Below the pieces are notes generated by a model that saw only the letters and a program-made list of their open reading frames with translations, was not told the origin of the DNA and ran no database searches. Positions 11,443-21,743 of a stretch of 64,000 nt of DNA are shown in pieces (the stretch's first letter is position 1; each line of letters opens with the position of its first letter). The translations under genes and the position numbers were made by a program. Origin of the DNA: Deuterostichococcus epilithicus (lineage: Eukaryota; Chlorophyta; Trebouxiophyceae; Prasiolales; Stichococcaceae); assembly GCA_033439295.1 (NCBI GenBank), contig JAVTLE010000021.1, forward strand, positions 806,009-870,008, in the 5' to 3' direction.

Positions 11443-12902
11443 CTAAAAGAAGCGGACCTGCGCAATGATCGTGGAGCGCGCATGAACTATGGCGAACGAC
11501 CTTGCAGCGGGTGCGGTTGATGCTGCGCCCAACGCAACTTCAAGTCACGGCAAGGGCCATAGGTTGGCCCAGACTATAAACATATCGCCTCACCTTGAAG
11601 ACGATGATCGACACCAGGTTCGCCACGATTATGAGGCCGACCTGCAGCAGCGACAGTGAACTCAGTGTTACATCTGGAGGCAGCAAGTATCACAGTTGCA
11701 CCAACAACTAGAAAAGGCTAGCAGACACTGCAGACGTAGGCAAGCATTGTTGCGGTTGTGAACACTATTTAGCTTTGGTGATAGCGCACCGTGATGAAGG
11801 CGAAATCCGAGAGCTGCAGCCACCCACAAGCGACGTTAGCAAGGCTCTTGACGCAACAATGCTCTACAATTCAAACACTTTTCTGGCTAGCCATCGCACC
11901 TTGGCCCTTGGGTTGACCTTCGACCTGCGCGAGTAATAGTTGCAAGATGGTCAGGGTGAAAGTTGCAAGTTAAACGCCAAAAGCTTAAGCGCAACCACCC
12001 TCCTAAAGCGAGCTACATGGGCGCCAACACAATCCTCAAAGCATTGGCGCACCTGTACAGGCTGAAGATGCCGTAGAGGAGGAGCGGCGACAGGACGAGC
12101 AGGAATTCGACAGGCGACGGCGCTTTTGATGTGTTTTCTGTCACGATCTCTGTCGCTGTCTGCACCACCGCATCCGCCTGCTTGGCGCCCACGCTTCCGT
12201 TGAGCGGCTCTGCGAGTGCCTGAGCTGCCAGCGTCAGCGGCGCACCCGCCGCCAGTAGTGCACCCGCGAGCCAGGCCTGCAGCAATCAGTGTGTCGGCCT
12301 TGTCGCTGCTCTCATCGAACAGCCCTGGGGACACGAGGCGCTGGTCTTGCAAGCTGCAAGGTGTGTGCAGACATGGTGCTGCCGATGTGGGAAGGTGCCA
12401 GCCAGTTACGCACCGAGGTTGTTGGCACGCTGACATCTGTGGCAATCTCTTCTTGCGAAGAAAGCTTCGCGTGCACCACCTGCAGTCAGGCTCGCGTTTT
12501 GTCCGTATGCCTTTCAGCTTTTGCAACTGAGACATTGCTGTGGCTTTGTGAACCAAGTTGGGACGCTGCGCAGGCGCACTTCATGCCAATGATCAGCACC
12601 TTTGTGGCCGAGACACGAGGGGCGCGTTGTCGGAAGGCCTGCGAGAGCTGAGCCCGCTGCAAGCTGCGAGAGCTAACAAGTTGCGAGTGTTGTCTTGGCT
12701 TTCGGAACCAACAGCGTCCGTTAGTTGCGAATTGTGCTCTGCGCACCAGCATGCAGGTGCTGATTGTGAAGCGATTGCACATCCGATACAGATATACTCA
12801 CCAAAGCCCGGGCCGCTGTACAGCCGCGGCAGGCGACACACGCCTGGCACAGCTCAGGCTCGGCGACAGCACAGTGCCCGTCATGCAGGTAGCCAACGCC
12901 AT
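11443..12902 (-). CDS. Small thylakoid membrane protein with two-part targeting sequence, function unknown
   Basis: Not matched to a named gene, but well supported. Exon 1 (12902-12802) encodes MALATCMTGTVLSPSLSCAR, a chloroplast transit peptide. Exon 2 (about 12665-12597) continues LQRAQLSQAFRQRAPRVSAT and ends in phase 0. Exon 3 (from about 12280) begins AWLAGALLAAGAPLTLAAQA, a hydrophobic span with an Ala-x-Ala-like end, as in thylakoid-transfer signals. A polar stretch follows, then VEFLLVLSPLLLYGIFSLYR (membrane span 1). Short exons then give SKVNPRAK (near 11915) and LSDFAFIT (near 11810), and VGLIIVANLVSIIVFK (near 11615) is span 2. The last exon encodes VRFF and the stop at 11443. All phases agree. 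The layout suggests a protein of about 150 residues with two spans joined by a basic stromal loop. Partners are unknown. Confidence 0.68.
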
Positions 12903-13029
12903 TCTCCGTTGACCCAGATCACTTGAGGTGTGAGGTAAGGTGATCAAGCTGGGTGCGGTGATTGTTGGATCGCAAAATGGCAACTGCACCTGCTGACCTG
13001 CATGCAGCGTCAAGATCGCGTTTCGATCT

Positions 13030-13994
13030 TTACATATGATTTCCCGCCAGATTGCAGACCAGCGTTTCAAGCGCGGGAATCGACATGCCAGAGTGCCCGT
13101 AGCGAATCCGCTGCAGCTGCACACAGGCACTTGCGAGCACGTCGGACATCTGTTCAAACGAGACTGTAGCCGGCGAGTTGCTGCCTGCATCCGTTGCGTT
13201 TTGTTCGGCAAACGACCAGGTCACCATGGTCTTGTGAGCTGCCTGGCTGCCCATGTCGATCCTCAAGCAGCAGAAACGACTCTGGTTTCTGGCCGGCATA
13301 GCTACCGCTGGCCTCGGCCTTCTCGCCCTCGAGGTGGGCGCCGTCTATCAATTTTGACATGCCCTCGAGATGCAGCGCCGCGCATCTGCACCCTCACGTC
13401 TCTGCCTGGCTGAATGCAACATCATCTCGAATGCCACATCGTGAATCCTCTCAGAAGTTGCTTGATATTGCTGGCTGGACCGGTTGTTGGCAATGTGCGG
13501 CGCAGCGAGACGCATGGGAGGGTGCTGCGAGGGTGGCCACAGCTCTGCCCAACCAGGTCGAGCGACCACGACCCCAGGCATGTGTCATGGCTGTAAATCT
13601 TCAGTGCGGCTCGATGCTTTACTCTCTACAAGTTGCTGGATGAACCAGGCTGGCCCATGTGAACATGCCGCGCGCAGGAACCTGCGCCCTTGTTTGGGCG
13701 TGAGTTCTTTGGCACGGCGGCACGCAAATGGAACACGGTGCGTCTCGTTTTAGATTGAGATCGCTGCTTGTACATTGCGTCACCTGTGCCCTCAGTTTCG
13801 CCATCTGCACACCAGCTTCTGCACGTCACCGCCCGGCCGATGGCAACAAGGTCCCACAATCCAAGAAGAGCCGGCAGTCCCTTGTGTTGCAGGCGGTGGA
13901 CAGCGTCTTCCAGCCTGTGGTCAGAGAGCTTTCGAAACGAGGGCTGTGATGCGCGGGCACCTTGGCAGGGTACGGAGGCAGTGCAGGGATGCAT
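13030..13994 (-). CDS. Orphan gene, ends supported only in part
   Basis: No family recognised. The best part is two 3' exons that join in phase: one includes MSKLIDGAHLEGEKAEASGS and PESFLLLEDRHGQPGS (13360-13235), the other NSPATVSFEQMSDVLASACV and SGMSIPALETLVCNLAG, with a stop at 13030. The donor at about 13232 and the acceptor near 13189 give one continuous frame across two track frames, which supports a real intron. Upstream, FRKLSDHRLEDAVHRLQHKG (about 13935-13876) looks coding and may be an earlier exon, but I could not join it in phase. The stop codon overlaps TGTAA on this strand. It could also be two unrelated fragments. Confidence 0.35.
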
Positions 13995-14593
13995 GCCAAC
14001 AGCTCCCTATGTGTGCGCCCCGAGATGATTTGTTGGCGCGGATGTCCCGGAGGGAGGGGAGCGGCCAGTGAGGATAATTAGTCAGGAACAGCTGTAGATG
14101 AGCGGTTGATAATCAACTCTCGAGGATGCGCTCCGGCACTGCAACCATGCACGACACTGTTGACAGAATGCCGCAGAAGCGAGTCCGCCTGTATTTGCTC
14201 ATGTCCGCCGATACGTACTCAAAGTGTGCTTTGTTCTACAAACGATTCAGCTGATTTCCTTGACAGTCACCTCGATTGCAAAAGCGTCTGCACAATGCGT
14301 GAGGCGCAAGCACGGGACTCGTGCGAGTGAGCATGGCGGGCAGACACATCGGCATTGCAGCTTCGAATGGCACCTCCAGCAGCACAACCCCTCTAAAGGA
14401 TACAACAAGCAAGTCGAAACCAAAGCAGGCGAAGCATGGATTGGCAGTCGTCCTTGACCACTGTCACAATGCAGCTTACTTGCTAGTCTTGGAAAGGTCG
14501 GTCAAGCAACAATCCCGACATTGTTGCTGCATGGTGTCCTAAGAACCAACTCAGCACGCAGGCCGCTGGAAGCCTGCTGCTGCCCGGCGCATG
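13995..14593. other. Intergenic stretch with no gene seen
   Basis: This lies between the orphan above and the 3' end of the TOL gene. Only short overlapping frames are present, with no family likeness, and no repeat was noticed. It is more AT-rich than the flanking exons. Confidence 0.5.
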
Positions 14594-17500
14594 TCACTGT
14601 CCCTGGTCCACCAGCTGGTCGAAGACCTGGTCAAACTTGTCGGCCACCTCCCCATTGGCCGCCGGCTTCTGCGCTGCCGCTGCCGCCGAGCGCTGCGCCG
14701 CGGCCTGCGGCACGAGCGTCGGCTGCGGCACCGGCAGCTGTGCCGCGGGTGCCGGCGCCGGCGCCGCGGGAAATTTGCCCAGCCCGGCGTCCGCTAGTGC
14801 CGCGGCGGCGCTATCAGCCGAATAGATGTCGCTGCTTGCGGACACGACGTGCGGAATGGCGCCGCTGCTGCCGCTGCCACCGCCCACTGACTGACTGGAG
14901 CTCATGCGGCGGAAGGGGGCGGCCTCCAGGCTGGACGATGAGATGACCCGCGGCACGTCCTCCGCGTCCGACCTGTCAGTAGTCCCGCCATCATCGTTAG
15001 CTGCGGCGCCGGGGCCAGCAGGCAGCCCGTCGCCGACTGGACGGCCGTTGGCGGCGCCCACCGGCTGCTGCGCTGCAGAGTTGGCGGGCGAGCTGGCGCC
15101 ACCGTTCGCGGCGGGCGCGAAGGGGTTGCTGCTCGTGCCCATTTGTAGCGGCGGCGGCGCGGATGCCGCCGCCGGGCTGCCGGCCCCGCCGCTGCCGGCA
15201 GGCTGCTGCTGCGCGCCAAGGCCGTTCTCAGTGAGCGCCGCCGAGGGTGCGTATGGTGGTTGGTACATCCCGGCGCTGGCAGGAAACTGGCCGCCAGGCG
15301 GGAAGGTGACGGGCGCAAAACCCTGCTCGCCATTGGGCATCGTGACCGGCATGTACAGGGTGGGCTGCTGGCCACCCATGGGCGCGTAGGGCATCTGCAT
15401 GAAGCCGCCCGGTAGCTGCTGCTGCCCCGGACCATACTGCTGCTGCTGCTGGTGCGGCTGCGGCTGGCCGAGCTGCAGGAACGGCTGCCCAGGCGCCCCA
15501 AAATGCTGCTGCTGCTGTTGCTGCTGCTGCGACATATGTGGCGGGTAAAACATGGGCGCCTGCGGAGTAGCAGACACTTCATCGTCCCTATGTGCGTCAG
15601 CCTGGCAAGCTCGCGAGTGTCTGCCGGCTTTGCATCCAGGTCGACTGGTCGTTGACTGCAGCAGCACATGTCACATGCGCAACAAGCCTTCAGGCTCGAA
15701 GCAGTGGCTCTGCGTGACACTTGCAATCGAAGACCAAGCATCCAAGGCCCACCTGCATGTAGTACTGCGGCTGGCCATGCTGCGGGGCCGCCTGGCTGTG
15801 CATACCAGGGGCACCGCCGGGGTGCCCCGCAACCCCCGCCAGGGCAGCCGCCGGCGGGAAGGGGTCCCCCCGCGACGCGGAGTGTGCGCGCTGCATGCCT
15901 GATGCCCGGCCGCCGCCGCTCCTGCCGCCGCTCCTGCCGCTCCTGGAGCGCTCCGTCTTGTGGCTGCCCTCAGCGCCCTGAGCAGGCAACGCCAAGTCAT
16001 CGTCGCAGCAGCGCAACAGGCAGTGCTCGCCTGCGGCCAACGCTCAGTCGGGAGTGGATCGCGTGGATCGCTTCTGACTCCGAGGCGGGCACCCCTTGGG
16101 GACCACAGCCACTCCAAATCAGCTCTCGGGATGCTGAGGCAGATCAAACTTGAATGAGCAAAGGGTGCTATGAAAGAGCTCTGGAGTCTGGCACCAGGAC
16201 TTCGCAATCGACGCACCAGCCCCAGGTCGGCGATGCTCTCCAGCGCCTTTGACGAGCCGGAGTGTGCGCCCCCAGCGGCCACGCCGGTGCCCTTTGCCAC
16301 CGGCGCATACTGCTGCAGCGGGCTGCGGCGGCCCGAGGCGGCGCCTGCCTCGCCCCTGCTGCTGCCGCTGCGAGAGGAAGCGCCGGCGCCGGCGCCGGCG
16401 CGGCCACCGACCCCGGCGGATGACCGAACCCGAGATGAGGAGGCGCTCCCCGCTGCAGCAGAGGCGCCCGCGGCAGAAGCGCTGCCAGCGTCCGCAGCCG
16501 ACTTCGAGGCTGCGCCGGCCTCTGCTGACCCGGGCAGATTACCCACGACCTGGACGCGGAAGAGTTGTCAGTAAGCAGGTCAACACTCGCACGTAGCCAG
16601 GCGGGTTCACAGCCTCCTGAAGCACATCACTTTGGGTTGCGCATGTGCAGCGGTGTTGGCAGGACGTACACGCACTGGCGTCCAGGATCCAATGCTGCCT
16701 CAGGGAGCTTAGCGCGAGACGTGCAACTTTGATCAGCGTATGAGATAGGGTGGAGCGCGCACGTCCTGGTACAGCGCCAGCGCGTTGTTCATCTCGTCGA
16801 TCGCCTCCAGCGACTGCTTGATCAGCGGCTTGGCCTCGTCCTGCTTGAAACATCGACAGCAGCATCGACAAGCGATTGTGCTGTTCCCCAAATCATCTAC
16901 GCAACCTATTAACCCATAAATTATCATGGATGAGCTTGGTACCGACCTCTGAGAGACTCATCCTGATGCACTTAAAAGTTTTGATGGAAACCGCCGCACT
17001 GTCTGGTAGAGACTCGCCTGCTTGAAGCCGGACAGCACACCCAGCAACTGCTCGAATGCGCCGCGGAAGGTGACCAGCTCCTCAGCCAGCTCCCCGAGGA
17101 ATTGGCGCTCGAACTCCGGCGCCGCGCTCTTGCCGCCCGCAATGTTCATCACCAGGTCCTGCGCAGCGTGGGATGATGCCTGTCACCGAGGCTGTTCAAG
17201 CGATACCCTTCCCCGAGAACCCGATCCAAACCAGCAAGATGTTATCAACTGTGCGACACGGCGCATGAAGGGGTTTCGACGATGCCATTCATGCATAGCA
17301 AATGAGTGAGGTCGGGGCCGGGCTGCAAGGTGCGGTGAGGCGGGCCGAACGTCAGGCAGCCACACAGATGCATCGAATGTATCACCTGGATCATGCTGGT
17401 GTGGCTGCCGGCGACACCGAGGCTGTTGGTGACCGCCTCCTTCACCTCCGGCCACGTCATCTTGTGCCGCTTGCCCTTGCCGCTGCCGTCGCCCGCCGCC

Positions 17501-18856
17501 CTGGTGCCGCTGCCCTCGCTGCCGGCGGCAGCCATGACGCTGCGGCTGCCGCGGCCGCTGCCCGATCCGCCTGCCACCTCCTGCGACGATTTGGCGCTGT
17601 CCGCCACCGCCGCCGCGTCCGACTTTTTCTCGGTCGCACTGTTCGAGCGGCTATCGGGCGCAGTGGCGTCGCCGTTCAGTGGCCGTATTCGCTGCTGACT
17701 GTGCCCCGGCGGCGATGGCCCCGGCGTGAGGCTTACCATCCTGCGGCAGCAGCCAAACGGATCAACCGCACGCATGATGTAGAACCCGGTCAGGTGCGGA
17801 CAGTGGGCGGCCTGCAGCATGCCAGTTATGTGCACACTTTCTGTGCACAGACAGTTTTCTGGGGGCACTGCAAGGCCCACCTGCCCAGCTTGAGGGTGTG
17901 GCGCAGCACGCTCTGGCCTTGCCTGCCGCTGTTGCGCAGCACCTGGAACGCGTGCATCTTGGCCCGCTGCTCGTCCTTGAAGTTCGCCTGGTATCGATCC
18001 AGCGGCTTCCCGGCGACTGCGGCCAAATCCTACCGCACCAATGTTGCAGGACTATCAGTCGGGGTCTGTCGTCCTCGCAGCTTGCAGGTTTATGTACTGC
18101 GGACCAACTTGTGCATCAACCATGTGCGCTGCCTGCCTCCCAGTGGGGTCCGCGTCAATGCTTGGCGCATGGCAGGAAGAGGGCCGCGCCCTCAACAGCG
18201 CTCGCAGATACAGGTATTGCAGATGGCGCGCACCTGATAGATGTCGCTGCGGATGGGGCCGACGACGTCGGAGCACTTCTCCAGTATGGACTCCGCCAGG
18301 TGGGTGGCCAGCCACACCTTGTGCGGGTTTTTCATGTTCAGCCGCTTGTGCAGCACCTCCCGCAGTTGCTGCACAGGAGGCGGAGAGACGGTTCAGAGCT
18401 ACGCCCATGCCGCGGCTGGAGCAGTGGCTGTCATCATGAAGATGCTGAAGGGCAAGTTGACACAAGTCTCGATGCTGAACTTCGGTGGAATGCTGCTTAG
18501 TCGGCTCACCGAGGAGGCAGACGACTCGCTGTTGGAGTTGATGGCATCCACGACCTGCATTGTTCAGGATGCACGCATCGAACATGCATGGAGGGGATCG
18601 TCTGGTGACAATTGCCTGGTGACCGTGCAGAATGGACGCTGATCCACAGGAAAAGCCTCAACAACTCTAAGGCTGCAACATGCCAGAGATGCCTTGCCAG
18701 CTGCGCTCTCGGGACTCCACGCACCATCTGATTCAGCTCCTCATTGGGCGCCGGAACATCCTTTGCGGTCGCGGCCTTGGCCAATTCCGTCAGCTCAGCA
18801 CCCAACAGCCCGCCGGAAGCCTTGCGGGACTGCAGCTTGGCCTTGATGGACTTCAT
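14594..18856 (-). CDS. TOM1-like (TOL) VHS-GAT ubiquitin-sorting protein
   Basis: TOL proteins are the plant gatekeepers that bind ubiquitylated membrane cargo and pass it to ESCRT at endosomes. The start at 18856 gives MKSIKAKLQSRKASGGLLGA. The VHS domain follows over several exons: ATAKDVPAPNEELNQM, VVDAINSNSESSASS (18570-18525), LREVLHKRLNMKNPHKVWLA and LAESILEKCSDVVGPIRSDI (18374-18240), then QVLRNSGRQGQSVLRHTLKL (17970-17890). A Ser/Gly linker leads to helices typical of a GAT domain: LGELAEELVTFRGAFEQLLG (17090-17040) and SLEAIDEMNNALALYQD (16830-16760). The rest is a long Ala/Ser/Gln/Pro tail (16560-14594) with QQQQQQQ, ending EVADKFDQVFDQLVDQGQ. Domain order and the disordered tail fit TOL. 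GAT assignment is weaker than VHS. Inner exon borders are partly approximate. Confidence 0.8.
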
Positions 18857-19247
18857 GGCTACCGATGATTATCACCTGCGAGTCACGGCTGAGTGTTGAG
18901 GATCTGTAGGGCAAATTTGCAAGGTACACTCGCATGCAATCATGATGGCATTGCGATCTGCTGACCATATTGTTTAAGCCATGCATGAGAAACGGTCTCG
19001 TTGCTGCATATCGACACTGACGCCATGCCATCGGGCAGTGACCCGCTTGCTGCAGCCATGGGCAAGCCACGGTGAACCGGCGCACCGAAGTGCACCGACC
19101 ACGATCCGCTTCGTGCGCTGCATCGCCTCGCGCCCATATGATATCAGCAGGTGTCTAAGTTGCAGCACGTCGTTTACGTTGCTCCCAATCTCGCAGCCGA
19201 GTTCGAGGCGGTCGGCCAGCACCGACTCTGTTGACTCGATATGTGAG
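18857..19247. other. Upstream region of the TOL gene
   Basis: No firm gene. A minus-strand frame here encodes CDSHIESTESVLADRLELGC and LRHLLISYGREAMQRTKRIV, which looks more protein-like than its surroundings and could be an alternative 5' exon or part of the small gene next to it. I could not place it in a spliced frame. Confidence 0.3.
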
Positions 19248-19743
19248 TCACAGTGCATGGCGCCATGCATCAGCGAGTGAAGCCCCGTTACGCATGAACG
19301 CCTTGAGACTCGCCGTGCAGCTCTGCGCGGAGAAGACCCCGTAAATTTCAAAGTGCCAGCCTTCAAGCACCACCCGCGCACCTGTTGCCAAGCCGCAGCT
19401 TCCTGGGCGCCGAGCCGCCGCGTCCGGCTTCCCAGATCCACCGATGGACTGTACTGCTCCCCGAGGCCGCCGCAGGGTGCCTCGCATTCGGCTCTGCGGC
19501 TACAATCAGGCCAGCTGCGCGCTACCTTGCACGACTAAACCCTGATCCTGGAAAAGGCAAAAGGGCCACCCGCGCAGCAGCGTTAGTTGTAGATCGACAG
19601 CCTGTTTGGATCTCCAGCAAGCCTGTGATTGCTATCTTGGAAGTTTCCGCTGGTCGCAAGCTGCCGAGGGGTGCTCCTGCGGGTGAACGAGCGCACCTAC
19701 CGCGGCGCGGCACGGCGCAGTCGTCGCAATCATGGGGTGCCAA
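19248..19743 (-). CDS. Possible small gene upstream of the CCB gene
   Basis: Weak call. A minus-strand exon at about 19490-19383 encodes GLGEQYSPSVDLGSRTRRLG and ends QEAAAWQQ at a GT donor in phase 0. The next exon begins at an AG near 19321 with SCTASLKAFMRNGASLADAW and stops at 19248. The two exons agree in phase, but no start or family was found. The upper limit is the only ATG-opened frame nearby (19743), which overlaps the start of the opposite CCB gene by a few bases. It could be a shadow. Confidence 0.22.
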
Positions 19744-21349
19744 GCCTGCAGCGCTTTGGTGGCGTGCAGCGAGGTCTCACTGCTGCATCAGAGGGTGCGG
19801 CAGCCGCTGGTGTCGCTGCGCCATTTCTCAGCAGCGCCCGCCGTCAGGCCGCGGCGCCCGCGTCGCCACCACATCCACGCGTCAGGTGGTGACAGTGAGC
19901 CACAAGGGGAGCATGGCGACCGAATCTCCTCCCTGCTGAACGTTGCCAAGGTGGCTCGCATGGGCGAAGATGGAATGCGGGCGGAGTTGCACAGCGGCGT
20001 GACCACTGGTGCAGGTGGGAATGACGTTGACTTTGCGGTCTTCCGCTTCACGCTGGGCATTCCCGGTTTCAACGACGACAACATACCCCGGGTCATCGGC
20101 TTCCTTGGCGCAGCGCTGCTGCTCGTCAACCATGTCGTGGCTGGCGCCTCAGTCACCCCCGCACAGGTGGGCGCCTGCTGTCCGCAGGTTGCTGCTGACT
20201 CCCGCTGGACGTGCAGGACCTGCCTTGGGCGGCGTGAGTCAGACCTGTACGGTCTGGTTTCCTGCAAGGCGCAATGTGAGAAAACGTCTTTTATCTCAAG
20301 TCCACTGTGAGGGCGCAGGGAAGGACCGAGACGCTGGGGGTTGTCATTGCCGCGCTGTGCATAGCGACGCCCAGCGTGCAGGCGCGGCTGGAGGAGATGC
20401 AGGGGCGTGCCAAATCCAGTGGCGGCGGCGCCGCCGGCGCGTTCATGCTCGCCACCGACCTGCTGGAGGGTCAGCGCAAGGTGTGTGCCTGCCGGGCTGG
20501 CACAACAGAGGCCGCTACACGGATCTGGACACCTGAATGCGATGCCCAAGCTGTTGCACTACCTCAGATACTGCATCAGCCTCAGACGACACTCAACTCA
20601 CTGACATCGCCTTGTTGCAGGAACTGGCTTGGGCATCGTACGCGCTGCTTCGAAACACGAACGTCAGCGGGCTGCTGGTGTGGCGCGATGGAGCAGTCCT
20701 CATGGCGCGCGGCTCGCTGGGGCCAGCCGCCAAAGCGGCAGACTCTGCAAGCGCCCTGGCAGCCCTGGCAGAGGCGCGTGGAGGCTGTGGGCCTGCGTTC
20801 CTGACTCCAAGTAGTTTGCGAGCATTGAAAGTTGCTGTGCTGACTGCAGCCATACCGAAGTGACCCGGGCCGCCTCTGCTGTCCCAGGCGACGGACGCTG
20901 CAGTGGCCTCCTCCGCAGAGCTTGCAGCAGCAGCAGCGGCCGGCGGCCAGCCGCTGTACCTGCCGAATGCTGCTGCGCTGCAGCGTGCGGGCATCAGCAG
21001 CTGTGCAGTGGCGCCCGCTTCCGCCCAGTCAATGCTGGCGGTTGGTCTTGCGGCAGATCAGCATGCCGCAGGTGACCGGCCGGGGTGCCTCATTCTCACA
21101 GCACAGCCGCTTGTGTCATGTTTGTGTTCGACTGTACTGCGACTGCTGTTCATTTTTCAATTCGGTTCTCGTTCTCGATGTCAAATCTTCCATTATCCGT
21201 CTGAATTAGGACAGCCTTTGTGTTTTGCTGCAGGTGACGGTGGTCGTACCATGCTGCTGCTGTTCTGCGACCAGCCGCGGGGGCTATCGCAGCGCCAGCG
21301 GTCATGGGCGGCCGCCGTCGCATCCAAGCTAGGGAGTGCGTGGCTGTGA
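19732..21349 (+). CDS. CCB2/CCB4-family cytochrome b6f cofactor-assembly protein
   Basis: CCB2 and CCB4 are thylakoid proteins that help attach heme c(i) to cytochrome b6. The exons are 19732-20166, 20319-20480, 20621-about 20830, about 20887-21070 and about 21233-21349; every join keeps phase. The N-terminus (RQPLVSLRHFSAAPAVRPRR) is a transit peptide. Then DFAVFRFTLGIPGFNDDNIP and RVIGFLGAALLLVNHVVAG form the first membrane span, and GRTETLGVVIAALCIATPSV the second. The soluble part has SYALLRNTNVSGLLVWRDGA and, at the end, LLLFCDQPRGLSQRQRSWAA, matching the family ending of the type LVLS..P..LS.KDR.WI.AVA.K. CCB2 and CCB4 are hard to tell apart by eye, so no symbol is given. It converges on SufD. 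Confidence 0.78.
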
Positions 21350-21743
21350 TGAGGGTCGGTCAATAGGAAGATGCCGCAGCGTACTGCGCTGATGTCTTGT
21401 GTGAGCTGCGTCATGGTTGACACATCAGCAACTTATTGGGCAGCTGAAATCGGGAAGGGAGTGGTCGCACAACCACGGACAACTGCTGCAGCTCTGCAAT
21501 GCATACTCGTAGGTGATTTTGGCTCCTTATACCTTTTCCGATCCCAGCATGTTGCCAGCAGTCCAAAAGAAACAATATCTAGCACGGTGCTCCGGAGACA
21601 TCCTCTTGTCCTCCCGACTTCCCAAGGCCACGACAACGGTTGCCATCTCGGGTGCTGGCACATTGGCATGCCCATCAGACCATCAAATGAGTTTGCACTG
21701 CCCCGGTAGTCTCTCCGGGGCACTGCAACATATCCATGGCGCT
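21350..21743. other. Gap between convergent genes
   Basis: This should hold the 3' UTRs of the CCB-family gene and of SufD. No TGTAA was found on either strand here, and no coding frame is convincing. Confidence 0.5.
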
